DNA from: Liolophura sinensis
Taxonomy: Eukaryota; Mollusca; Polyplacophora; Chitonida; Chitonidae
Direction: 5' to 3'
DNA length: 64,000 bases
Assembly (NCBI RefSeq): GCF_032854445.1
Contig: NC_088307.1
Span: 804,001-868,000 of the forward strand
The position numbers were made by a program, and so were the translations under genes. Shown piece by piece: positions 52,346-63,684 of the stretch (its first letter is position 1; each line of letters begins with the position of its first letter). Below the pieces are notes generated by a model that saw only the letters and a list, made by a program, of their open reading frames with translations, was not told the origin of the DNA and did no database searches.

Positions 52346-53864
52346 TTGATTGAGTTCTAACTGGCTCTCAAAACTACAAGCTAAATTTTTTTCCAAAACC
52401 TTTTGAAGAATGCATGCGAAACATATTTTATGACAATATGTGTACTTATTTATTTGGTTGGTGTTTTACGTCGCAATCAAGAACATATTACTTTCTTGCT
52501 TTGTGATTGCCTTGGTAGGATTTTAACTCTTTGCTTGCGATTTTAAAGCCAGTATAAGTAATATCGTGTTAGTCGAATAGAATCGTTTCGTTATGTTTAA
52601 TAGAATAGAAGTAACATATTAACCTGCTCTATGTACATTCTAGCATCAGTCACACAACTGACCTGGACTAAAGTGCAAGGCGCACTAAAGGGAGATAACT
52701 TCCAGGCACAATTAAGGAAGTGTACAACGGAACTGTAACTTCGCATAAATCATTTTCATTATAAAGATAATTTTACTTTAGTATTGTTTTAACAAATTAT
52801 ACAGTAAGTTAACTTTCGTATGAAGAAATAACGTGAATCTGTTGTCTGGATTTATACGCAACTGAGGAGCTGCAGCTAGCTCTGCCTGTGGCCCGGGAAT
52901 ATGAATGAACATGTTTTCAACAACCGAGTGTAGTTGCCGGGCGTTGTGACAAATGATGTCACTAAATTTGACAGTTAACAGGGGATTTTGAATGCAGGTC
53001 TACTCTAACACGGATGAGGTATGCATTTTGTCTATTTTGTTTAACTAAACTTGACACTTCATGTTCGTTCCTCATGTAAGGGGTTGAATAAATTACCCTC
53101 CAACAAATTACTAACGATGAGCATCGAAATATGAGCCTTAGTCAAGATTGCCTGGGGCTAAAGCAATTTGAGTTGGAAAGCTTCGTGACACTGGGCTGTG
53201 AATCATGCTACTGACACACACACACAACACGCTCTATGTACATTCTATTTGTTTTAAAAATTATTTGGATATGTTGATTATTAAGATATTCTCCCTTTTA
53301 TTAGGCTACACGCAGCCCAAACCTTTCTATCATGGCAAGTACAACAGTAGCCTACTTGATTCCTTGCTTACCATCAGAATGTTTTGGAGAAATGTTGCGG
53401 GCGATGGATCAGTTTTAATTTTTTACTGTCATAATTTTGGCTATCTTGTATGATAATCTCACATTTTTTGACAATTTCTTGCTAAAATTGAATAATGAGC
53501 GAGATAGCAGGGTAAAATAGCATGCAGGTTGTGATTGTATGGCCTTATGATTTGGATTCGAATATATCTTAATTATCAACATGTCCCAGTAATGTATTCC
53601 CACACATTGCAAACAAAGTTACCATTTTGACATTCATCCTTACAAAGTTCAGGGAAGTTGACAAACCACAATTGGTAAAGTTTTATGTTGTTTTAGTTTA
53701 TCATTGACCTAGACCCGAAAGACTAGAACTCATTTCATTGCAGTGGCCTAGTGCGCTTAGAGTCATAATTCATAATGTTCACACTCAATAAAGGTTAGCT
53801 TATTGGTCTTGAGTATTCATAGTTTTTACGCTCCCGGGTTCCTTGCAAGGAGTAGGAATGGTAA
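52346..53864. other. Intergenic, no gene recognised
   Basis: Contains a short reversed SINE tail (52441-52490). A possible plus-strand splice donor GATGAG|GTATGC lies at about 53013-53021, with no reading frame to support it. It could hold the first non-coding exon of the plus-strand gene that ends at 63684. Confidence 0.35.
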
Positions 53865-54140
53865 ATAAGCCCAGTCGGCGTTTTAGGGGCCTCGCAAGTT
53901 CACGCAGATATCGGTGAGACAGTTGGGAGCTCTCCCAAACTAATGTGGATAAAAGAAGTTATTTTACGGTAGTTTGCTAGATTGAATATACATCTGTCTG
54001 TTGACTCCACAGCGCCATTGGCAAATAAAGTAAAAACACGTCTTTAAGCTGCAGCAGTTTGCGTGAACCTGTCTAGCCGATATGTGTGTGAACTCGTGAG
54101 ACCGCTGAAACACTGATTGGGCTTATAGCATGGAGCTAAA
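53865..54140. repeat. Dispersed repeat, related to 14430-14720
   Basis: Same order of shared blocks as at 14.4-14.7 kb, including ACGGTAG and CTGATTGGGCT. No terminal repeats recognised. Confidence 0.5.
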
Positions 54141-54919
54141 TGGGCAAAATGCTGATTCTTGCCAATTAATGAAGTTCAAAGTATGACAGGACATTGAAAC
54201 TATCATATCTGAAGGCTTGATGTATCTTGATTACTTTTCCGGAAAGAATTTCTTGCCTTAAAACTAGATTTTTCATGTTTTATGCTGAAATTTTCTTCAA
54301 TGCGTATCTCACCTTGATTAAATTTGCTTTGTTTTCACCCGCAGTACTCTAGACTAGAGTCCGCTCACGTGTTGAAAGAGCGTGCTGATGATTGCCTCAG
54401 AGCAGCTATGACATCACTGCCAAACTCTAAATAGATTATTTCCGCCACAAAATGCTCCATGGTGAAATTTCATTGATTACTCTTACTACCTTCCTGTTTT
54501 ATTCATTCTGATAAAATGAAACGTAATGTACATGATGATGTAGTGTCCTGATTGAAATCTTCATCAGACATCTGTTCATCAAGATCAATCTCACTGCAAG
54601 GATTATCAGAAATTTCTTACCAAGGGACATAACCCCACATGCCATGTTTGCATGATGCATGGGGTAGGGTAGTTCAAGGGTTTTGTAAAGAGCAGAATAA
54701 ATGCTCAGAATGCCCATGGCTAACATCAAAAATAATTAAAAAGTATTGATGTATATAACTCAGAAATAGATTACATGTCTATAGATTTCAGTTTACTGTA
54801 AATTTTCTCAATATTTCAAATACATATACATCCACTAGCTGATTCGCAGTGAAAATATTTTAAATGATGGCAATTGAGATTTAGAGCACATTGAAAGTGT
54901 GATTACGGTATGTACAATA

Positions 54920-55870
54920 AGTGTTCATATAGGCATACAGAGTAGATTTACATGTACATGTATTCTCTATGTTCATACAGGCGTACAGTGTAGATTTACA
55001 TGTACGTGTATTCTCTATGTTCATACAGGCATACAGAGTAGATTTACATGTACGTGTATTCTCTATGTTCATACAGGCATACAGAGTAGATTTACATGTA
55101 CATGTATTCTCTATGTTCATACAGGCGTACAGTGTAGATTTACATGTACGTGTATTCTCTATGTTCATACAGGCGTACAGCGTAGATTTACATGTACATG
55201 TATTCTCTATGTTCATACAGGCGTACAGCGTAGATTTACATGTACGTGTATCCTCTATGTTCATACAGGCGTACAGCGTAGATTTACATGTACATGTATT
55301 CTCTATGTTCATACAGGCATACAGAGTAGATTTACATGTACATGTATTCTCTATGTTCATACAGGCATACAGAGTAGATTTACATGTACATGTATTCTCT
55401 ATGTTCATACAGGCGTACAGCGTAGATTTACATGTACGTGTATCCTCTATGTTCATACAGGCATACAGAGTAGATTTACATGTACATGTATTCTCTATGT
55501 TCATACAGGCATACAGAGTAGATTTACATGTACATGTATCCTCTATGTTCATACAGGCATACAGAGTAGATTTACATGTACATGTATTCTCTATGTTCAT
55601 ACAGGCGAACAGCGTAGATTTACATGTACGTGTATTCTCTATGTTCATACAGGCAAACAGAGTAGATTTACATGTACGTGTATCCTCTATGTTCATACAG
55701 GCATACAGCGTAGATTTACATGTACGTGTATCCTCTATGTTCATACAGGCATACAGAGTAGATTTACATGTACATGTATTCTCTATGTTCATACAGGCAT
55801 ACAGAGTAGATTTACATGTACGTGTATCCTCTATGTTCATACAGGCGTACAGCGTAGATTTACACGTTCA
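54920..55870. repeat. 48-bp tandem array, about 20 copies
   Basis: The unit contains GTTCATACAGGCATACAGAG, TAGATTTACATGTACATGTA and TTCTCTAT. Two variant positions (CATACAGAG/CGTACAGCG, ACATGTA/ACGTGTA) segregate among units. The 16-codon period leaves frames above 300 codons open on both strands, not coding. Confidence 0.97.
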
Positions 55871-56149
55871 CATATTCTGTAAGTTCACAGTACATGCAGA
55901 TGTGTCTTTTCTCAGACTGCTATGATTGTGTGCTTACTAGACTACATGGAAGAAGAACTTCGAGAAATTTACATTGAATTACAGTATCACATATTATGAC
56001 CATTGATGAGATTTACATGTATCTGAATGCTTGTTATATTTGTGCACTTTCCGTGTGCTTTGTACTGAGTACATTGTGTGTGTAGTGCATGTATTACCGT
56101 ATGTGTTTACTCCAGGTTTGTTTTTATAGGCACTAGTCACAACACTTAG

Positions 56150-56895
56150 AGCTCATGGACTGTTAGTAAAAATTCCCATGGGCAGTGTGCACCTCACCTA
56201 TGGGAAAGATGGTCAGTACATGTAACTTCCCATGCAGTGTGCACCTCACCTGTGGGAAAGATGGTCAGTACATGTAACTTCCCATGCAGTGTGGACCTCA
56301 CCTATGGGAAAGATGGTCAGTACATGTAACTTCCCATGCAGTGTGCACCTCACCTATGGGAAAGATGGTCCGTACATGTAACTTCCCTTGCAGTGTGCAC
56401 CTCACCTATGGGAAAGATGGTCAGTACATGTAACTTTTTCTTTCCCATGGGCCAGTACATGTAACTTCCCTTACAGTGTGCACCTCACCTATGGGAAAGG
56501 TGGTCAGTAAATGTAACTTCCCATGCAGGATGCACCTCACCTATGGGAAAAATGGTCACTACATGTAATTTCTCATGCAGAGTGCATCTTACCTATGGGA
56601 AAGATGGTCAGTACATGTAACTTCCCTTGCAGTGTGCACCTCACCTATGTGAAAGACGGTCAGTACATGTAACTTCCCATGCAGTGTGCACCTCACCTAT
56701 GTGAAAGATGGTCAGTACATGTAACTTCTCACGCAGAGTGCACCTCACCTATGGGAAAGATGGTCAGTACATGTAACTTCCCATGCAGTGTGCACCTCAC
56801 CTATGTGAAAGATGGTCAGTACATGTAATTTCTCACACAGAGTGCACCTCACCTATGGGAAAGATGGTCAGTACATGTAACTTCCCATGTTTGGT
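56150..56895. repeat. About 52-bp tandem array, about 14 copies
   Basis: The unit contains CACCTCACCTATGGGAAAGA, TGGTCAGTACATGTAACTTC and CCATGCAGTGTG. Modest divergence between copies. Confidence 0.94.
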
Positions 56896-57027
56896 GGATT
56901 ACCCTGGGCACTCCAGTTTCCTTCAGCCTTTTAGCTGACCAGCTGTCATATATATCTAAGTCAAAAATCCTTCAGCATGGCATTATATAGCAGTGAAAAA
57001 TATAAACAAATAAACGTATGTACATGT

Positions 57028-57255
57028 AGGTGTCCACCGAGAAGCCTCTCACCAATGTGGTCGCTGTGAGTTCATTTCCATCTCATGCTGGCTTCCAGTC
57101 CGGCCGTACTTGGGAAGGTCTGCCACCAACTTGCAGATTGTCGTGGGTTTCCCCCGGGCTCTGCCCGGTTTCCTCCCACCAAAATGCTTGCTGCCATCAT
57201 ATAGGTGAAATATGCTTAAGTACAGTGTAAAACACCAATGAAATAAATAAATGTA
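57028..57255 (+). mobile_element. SINE, head truncated
   Basis: AGCCTCTCACCAATGTGGTC, GGAAGGTCTGCCACCAACTT, TGCCCGGTTTCCTCCCACCA and the tail AAAACACCAATGAAATAAAT are in order; the tRNA-like start is missing. Confidence 0.88.
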
Positions 57256-57694
57256 GGTGTCGTGTAAAACCATAGTTGTAAGCATATAGCCAATGTTCGG
57301 GAGAAGATTCTTGTTTACCTCTGTTTGAAAATCCTGGGCAAAGCCACGTACAGTATTCAGGACACCTGCAGTTGTAGTTCTGATGTTTGATGAGATATCA
57401 ATATGTACTGCAGGTACATGTGAATTGTTTCAACATGTGTTAAGACTGTTATGTTGAACTACATATGGCATAGTGCTTGTACCAGTTACATTGTAGATAT
57501 TGATGTACTGGATAGGACAGAAGCAATACCAGAGGACCTACACTAAAAATACCTTCAAAGGACCCAAATTCTACGCGGGTTTCTGTGTCAAATTAGACTA
57601 CAGGCCACTGACGTCTGCTGTACAATACATGCATTTGAACTGTACTAGAACCTGTCATAATTATGAGAGTTTGGAATTCCTCATGTTGATCCTA

Positions 57695-57845
57695 CACACC
57701 CACCCACCCACACCCTCTACCCCAATCACCCACCCACACCCTCTGCCGTACCCACCCACACCCACTACCCCCACCCACACACACCCTCTACCCCCACCCA
57801 CACACACCCTCTACCCCACCACCCACGCCCTCTACCCCCTGTGAT
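57695..57845. repeat. C-rich simple/tandem repeat
   Basis: Irregular copies of CCCACCCACACCCTCTACCC with a strong strand asymmetry (almost no G on the plus strand). Confidence 0.9.
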
Positions 57846-57969
57846 TCTGATCAAACGTGTTTGATCAGGATCAGCAAGCTCTTGCTGGGTTAGTATCTTG
57901 TCACCTGAGGTTTCATGCACATACATGTACATTCCAGGAGAATTGCATGCTGCTATGTCATTCTCTTTA

Positions 57970-58237
57970 GGGGCCTCCGTGGCTCAGTCGGTTAGCGCGC
58001 TAGCGCAGCGTAATGACCCAGGAGCCTCTCACCAATGCGGTCGCTGTGAGTTCAAGTCCAGCTCATGCTGGCTTCCTCTCCGGCCGTACGTGGGAAGGTC
58101 TGCCAGCAACCTGCGGATGGTCGTGGGTTTCCCCCGGGCTGTGCCCGGTTTCCACCCACCATAATGCTGACCGCCGTCGTATAAGTGAAATATTCTTGAG
58201 TACGGCGTAAAACACCAATCAAAAAAAAAAAAAAAAA
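57970..58237 (+). mobile_element. Intact tRNA-derived SINE with 12-bp target-site duplication
   Basis: The head starts GGGGCCTCCGTGGCTCAGTC. A box A-like TGGCTCAGTCGG is at 57980-57991 and a box B-like GTTCAAGTC at 58050-58058. The body carries CGTACGTGGGAAGGTCTGCC and TAATGCTGACCGCCGTCGTA, and it ends in a poly-A run. It is flanked by TCATTCTCTTTA at 57958-57969 and again at 58238-58249, the mark of LINE-assisted insertion. The clean duplication suggests a young copy. Most other family members here end in AATAAATAAA instead of poly-A. Not a tRNA gene: the A-B spacing is too long for a cloverleaf and no acceptor stem pairs. Confidence 0.92.
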
Positions 58238-58559
58238 TCATTCTCTTTACAGAGGATGTCATGTGGTACCTTAAGATATATGCAGACTGGATGAAAGTAA
58301 TTATGCTACTAAAGGATAGTGTAGCGTAGTACATACATGTACATGTAAACAGAGCTGTGAAGCAGGCAGGCAGTACATGGTTTGAGGCCTGAACACGCTA
58401 CATGAACAGGTAACCTGGTGTGGTACAACCACCTGTGCACAGATTTACTGCTTTGTAATTGTGATATAGAGCTGTACTTGTGCAATCATGTTCCAGTCAG
58501 GCTAGCGCAACGTGTACACGTGCATTGTAACTACTCTGTACCATGCTTGGGCCAGCGCT

Positions 58560-59340
58560 ATTAGGGCCAGAGCTATTACGGCTAGGGTTTCCTCCCACCA
58601 TGATGCTGGTCACCGTCCTATAAGTGAAATATTCTTGAGTACCGCGTAAAACACCAATCAAATAAATAAATAAATTAGGGCTAGGGTCAGAGCTATTAGG
58701 GCTAGAGCTATTAGGGCTAGGGTTTCCTCCCACCATAATGCTGGCTGCCGTCGTATAAGTGAAATATTCTTGAGAACGGCATAAAACACCAATCAAATAA
58801 ATAAATGAATTAGGGCTAGGGTCAGAGCTATTAGGGCCAGAGCTATTACGGCTAGGGTTTCCTCCCACCATGATGCTGGTCACCGTCCTATAAGTGAAAT
58901 ATTCTTGAGTACCGCGTAAAACACCAATCAAATAAATAAATGAATTAGGGCTAGGGTCAGAGCTATTAGGGCTAGGGTTTCCTCCCACCATAATGCTGGC
59001 TGCCGTCGTATAAGTGAAATATTCTTGAGTACGGCGTAAAACACCAATCAAATAAATAAATAAATTAGGGCTAGGGTCAGAGTGTTTAGGGCTAGAGCTA
59101 TGAGGGCTAGGGTTTCCTCCCACCATAATGCTGGCTGCCGTCCTATAAGTGAAATATTCTTGAGTACAGCGTAAAACACCAATCAAATAAATAAATTAGG
59201 GTTAGGGTCAGAGCTATTAGGGCTAGAGCTATTAGGGCTAGGGTTTCCTCCCACCATAATGCTGGCTGCCGTCATATAAGTGAAATATTCTTAAGAACGG
59301 CATAAAACACCAATCAAATAAATAAATAAATTAGGGTTAG
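58560..59340 (+). repeat. Tandem array of SINE 3' tails, about 6 units of roughly 120-135 bp
   Basis: Each unit joins the last 90 or so bp of the SINE (TTTCCTCCCACCATAATGCT to ACACCAATCAAATAAATAAA) to a linker of TTAGGGCTAGGGTCAGAGCT type. Only the tail is repeated, so this is tandem amplification after insertion, not repeated insertion. Confidence 0.9.
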
Positions 59341-60780
59341 GGCCAGAGCTATTAGGGCCAGGGCCAGAGCTATTCGATAGTACGTGTACATCTACATGTA
59401 TACTGCATCTTTTAGTGTAGTAAAAAGGTAAGCGGTGTACATGTACATTTTTGAAAGACCCTAATAGTATAGAAGTATTCTGGTCCCACATCTGTGTAAC
59501 TGCTTGTTTTGTACATGAAGGTATTTGTTTAAAAAAAATTTACTTTATCAATGTGTGACAAAAAAATAAAATCATCTTTTATTGGATCTATAGATTATAG
59601 ACATGTGTACATCATGGTATTTAGAAATAAATGCATGAAATGCCTCTGACAGCTGTTGCCTTTTGCGAAATGTTTGTCTGTCAAGAAGGGCATAGACATT
59701 CATATACATGTGTAGCAGAAGGTGTTGACGAGAAATAGCTGATAGACATATGGGAAGAGAAGGAACGAACATAAATGTTGAGTATATAGGGGTGATATCT
59801 TGCAGGAAACATTTCATGCAGTGAAGAAGTACTTTTATAATCCCCATACACTGTTTGCATCAAATTCTCCCTTTTGCATATTAAAGGTGTTATGTGTTAT
59901 CAGCCAGGGTTGATAGCGGGACCTGCACACTTCCTCCTCAGATCTAGAGTTACATACTCACACCCTAATATCAGACCTGCACACATCCCCTGTGCCCTAG
60001 AATCACACCTACACCCTGATAATGACATCTCCAAGCTGAAGTGTTGGGTGGCTGTTCAAACACAAGCATTCCTGGCCACAGTCTTTCTAGGAGCAGGACT
60101 CTCAACAGATATGGATGCCATGGATCCTTGATATAAGGAAAGACAACAGGTCTAGGGAATCTAGGTGCACTGGTGTGGAGACAGTGAAAATGTTGGTAAA
60201 TTGAATTGTGTAAACACTGTACACACTGAGCTTAGATATGGACATATATACATGTACCTGTATGTACAAAAGTTCAGCTGTACTCTGCCTGCAGTGACAC
60301 TCTCACAACTTGCTACTGTCAGAAATGAGTAAAGCTACATGTACATGTACTTAACGAACTGGAGATTATTTAATGCCACATTGGTATTTACATTTAACTG
60401 CTGGTTTTATTCTACAGTTCAGGATATTATTTTATTGAATAAAATAATTTACCTGTTTCAGCAGTGAGGTTAATGTACAGTGTATAAATTTGGGCATCCT
60501 TAGTCAGTGGCCAGGTGATATAAACTAGTGCTCAGTGTTTTCTGGTTTCCTTCACCCATCAGCCTTACACGTTTTCATTACCTGACACCAAGCTAAACTG
60601 TCAAGTTGCTGAAGTTTCCCCTTCGGTGTTTTAAGGTTGAGTGTCCACTTTGAGGGTGGTAGACCCAGTGTCAAACCTGGGTCTGGTCACACCTAAGACC
60701 TTAAAAGAGGACATTGTAGCTACATGTACCTCCCTGGGCCTTCAGAATTAAAGAGATAGTCCTATGACTGCTTGACCCAT
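59341..60780. other. Intergenic or intronic, no gene recognised
   Basis: No array or exon. An open frame at 59874-60131 has no recognisable domain and lies partly in short internally repeated text (GACCTGCACAC twice). Confidence 0.45.
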
Positions 60781-60784
60781 ATCA

Positions 60785-60955
60785 GTATAATGGCTTGGGC
60801 GAGACGGCTTACTTGCCTTCGGTAAGTCGTGCCAGTAAAGCAGCACTAGATCAAAGAGAAATCCATGCTACGTCGAAGAGGCACATTACATGCACTCTTT
60901 TGTTGTCTTTGTTAAGTATGACGTTAAACCCTAAGCACTCACTCACACTCATAAT
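60785..60955. mobile_element. Short dispersed-repeat fragment
   Basis: TTGGGCGAGACGGCTTACTT near the start and TATGACGTTAAACCCTAAGC-ACTCACTCAC at the end. The last part resembles the tail of a repeat seen in mollusc genomes, from memory only. Confidence 0.4.
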
Positions 60956-61054
60956 ACAACTCCAGTTCACTACAAACATCAGTAAAGGTCAAGGGCTCAT
61001 CCATCGACATGCCATCAGATAAATACATTTTAAGACCTCGGTGAAATAAGTATA

Positions 61055-61150
61055 TTTATTTGTTTGTTTTATTTGATTGGTGTTGTACGGCGTCCTCAAG
61101 AATGTTTCACTTGTACAAGGGCAAATAGCATTATGGTGGAAGGAAAGTGG
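61055..61150 (-). mobile_element. SINE 3' fragment
   Basis: TTGATTGGTGTTGTACGGCG, TCCTCAAGAATGTTTCACTT and AGCATTATGGTGGAAGG match the reversed tail. Confidence 0.78.
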
Positions 61151-61953
61151 GGAAATAAGTAAATGTGCATTTACTTACACCCTTCAGTGTTTCTCTATGC
61201 TATATGTACATGCACTTGCTCGCTGGGAGAGCCCTGACTCAGACAAGGAAGGGGAAGTAACCCAATTCAGACTTCCTGATGCTTTCTGGCCTTACTTCAC
61301 CAGGCCTTCCTAGTGGAGTATACAGATGTACAAGTAGGCTATATTTCCTGAGAACATTTATGGACACCCAAAATGTTTATCTTTGTCAATATAGTGTATC
61401 TACATGTACATTGTCATTTTAATACATGAAGAACTTTTGGAGACATGCAGGTATATATTCATCTTGATCGATATTTACCAATCTACATTCTGATTTCCAA
61501 TAGGTTCACAATTCCAGTTGTACTGGAAGATTTACAGAAAACTAAGGGCTTTTGAAGGAGTTTTTTTATAAATTGACAGTTCATGTAAACTTACTATAGG
61601 TCTCTGTCTTAATCAGTGCAATCTCCATTGTCAAGTCTGCTGTGTTATACAGCATTATACAGCCTCATGTTCATAGAAACACAACCAGTATAGTACACCT
61701 GAGCAGATGAAACTATGTCTTGTATAGACATTTATCCCATATCAGACAAAATTCTCTGCTTTTCATTGGATAACAATGGTCGTGTAAGGTACACATATAT
61801 TCTTGAATCCTGCACACGTTGGATGTGTCTGCTGAGTAAGTTATCTCCCTTAGGTTGTGAATGCAATAATGACTTTGCTGAAGCGTTTCACCTATACATC
61901 GGTCTTCTTCACTGAAGTGATGGGTATTTGCAGGATTAATTCGTTACATGGTC

Positions 61954-62063
61954 ACTCAGTGATAGGATATGGAAATATATATGGTGTGAGTAATCCTTTT
62001 TATGTGTGAGGTGCCAATGTGAGGATTATTGACCCTATATATTTGCGTATCCTATCACTGAGT
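61954..62063. mobile_element. 110-bp foldback element (hairpin)
   Basis: The left arm ACTCAGTGATAGGATATGGA-AATATAT pairs with the right arm ATATATTTGCGTATCCTATC-ACTGAGT. Inner arms GTGAGTAATCCT and AGGATTATTGAC also pair. Nearly the whole element folds into one stem, as in a minimal MITE. Confidence 0.75.
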
Positions 62064-62286
62064 AAAACTAATAATAGTTTTCATGATCACATGAATACAA
62101 CATTCTATCAGTTAGCACACACAAATCAACATGGCAAAAGCAGGAATGAGCAATAACCTACACAGCTTGGACCTGAACTGGCTCCTTCATATTCTAGGAC
62201 ACAAAGGAATGGTGGAATGCACAAGTATGTATGCATATATGTTAACAGATTTTGCTTCCTTTACCTGCTCATGCCACTACCCTGTC

Positions 62287-63205
62287 TCACCTTCTAGTTG
62301 GGGGAGTTTCCCACTACCCTGTCTCACTTGCTGGTTGGGCGGGAAGGGATCGGTAATGGACTGTCTCCCACTACCCTGTCTCACCTGATGGTTGGGGGAG
62401 TTTCCCACTACCCTGTCTCACTTGCTGGTTGGGCGGGAAGAGATCGGTAATGGGCTGTCTCACCTGCTGGTTGGGCGGGAAGAGATCGGTAATGGGCTGT
62501 CTCACCTGCTGGTTGGGCGGGAAGAGATCGGTAATGGGCTGTCTCACCTGCTGGTTGGGCGGGAAGAGATCGGTAATGGGCTGTCTCACCTGCTGGTTGG
62601 GCGGGAATGGATCGGTAATGGGCTGTCTCACCTGTTGGTTGGGCGGGAAGGATCGGTAATGGGCTGTCTCACCTGTTGGTTGGGCGGGAAGGGATCGGTA
62701 ATGGGCTGTCTCCCACTACCCTGTCTCGCTGGTTGGGGGAGTTTCCCACTACCCTGTCTCACTTGCTGGTTGGGCGGGAAGGGATTGGTAATGGGCTGTC
62801 TCCCGCTACCCTGTCTCACCTTCTGGTTGGGGGAGTTTCCCACTACCCTGTCTCACTTGCTGGTTGGGCGGGAAAGGATCAGTAATGGGCTGTCTCTCAC
62901 TACCCTGTCTCACCTTCTGGTTGGGGGAGTTTCCTACTACCCTGTCTCACTTGCTGGTTGGGTGGGAAAGGATCAGTAATGGGCTGTCTCTCACTACCCT
63001 GTCTCACCTTCTGGTTGGGGGAGTTTCCTACTACCCTGTCTCACTTGCTGGTTGGGCGGGAAGGGATCGGTAATGGGCTGTCTCCCACTACCCTGTCTCA
63101 CCTGCTGATTAGGAGAGTCTCCCATTACCCTGTCTCACTTGCTGGTTGGGCGGGAAGGGGTCGGTACTAGGCGGTCTCACACTACACTCTCACTTGCTGG
63201 TTGGG
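62287..63205. repeat. Compound tandem array, units of about 36 and 70 bp
   Basis: Built of two blocks: TGGTTGGGCGGGAAGGGATC-GGTAATGGGCTGTCTC and CCACTACCCTGTCTCACTTG. The first block alone repeats six times at 62450-62700, then the two alternate. It ends about 160 bp before the acceptor of the exon at 63370. Confidence 0.94.
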
Positions 63206-63369
63206 ACACTTGCGGGGGCAGCAGTCATATTTGTCCTTTGTCACTGTATTTATACAGTTATAACTGTTTCTGTGCATTGTTTTGTTTTTGTTTGTAAATG
63301 CCTTGGAGAAGAACAGTTTTGTGCAAATTGACTGAGTTACCTTCAATGCTTTGTTTTGCTGTGTTGCAG

Positions 63370-63684
63370 ACAGAGGAGCACTTGCGTAATGTGGAGTCTG
63401 TGGCAGAGAGTTAAATGAGTAAGGCAAAGCCAGACCAGGAGTCAGTCCACTTCATACATCAGAGATATCAGGACACGGCACTGGTCATCTTCCAGCGCAA
63501 CCAGAAGCGCTCCAAAGACATTGGTCCACGTCCTCTGCCGTCCCGCACAGTTGCCGAAAGCACGCTGGAATATTCTCACCTGGGTAACCAACCAGTACGC
63601 ATTCAGCAAGCGGGTGACAAAGGAATGCACGTGTCCGATTCCCATGACGACCGCGTCCAATCACAATTCTGTATAATCATGTGA
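63370..63684 (+). CDS. Small putative CaaX-box protein, 89 aa, in one exon with its 5' acceptor
   Basis: Not recognised. An intron acceptor (TGTGTTGCAG|ACAGAG, exon from 63370) is followed by 45 nt of 5' UTR ending in an in-frame TAA directly before the ATG at 63415. The frame then runs 89 codons to TGA at 63682-63684. The N-terminal half is basic and polar (HQRYQDTALVIFQRNQKRSK), then GPRPLPSRTVAESTLEYSHL, and the C-terminus is DDRVQSQFCIIM. CIIM fits the CaaX rule, with Met favouring farnesylation, so membrane attachment is plausible. No signal peptide or membrane segment is seen. The exon is richer in GC than its surroundings and free of repeats. A possible donor at CTGG|GTAACC (63584) would remove the CIIM end, so that end is not certain. 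Upstream exons were not identified. Confidence 0.5.

Noticed and set aside
54881-55925. Three overlapping frames of more than 310 codons
   Set aside because: 48-bp array; simultaneous openness in three frames indicates periodicity, not coding.
57970-58058. tRNA gene
   Set aside because: Box A and box B matches belong to a SINE head; spacing and lack of an acceptor stem rule out a functional tRNA.
59198-59345. Interstitial telomere
   Set aside because: Only isolated TTAGGG units inside linkers of a SINE-tail array; no run of perfect repeats.
59874-60131. 85-codon open frame on the plus strand
   Set aside because: No recognisable domain, no splice context, and contains short internal duplications.
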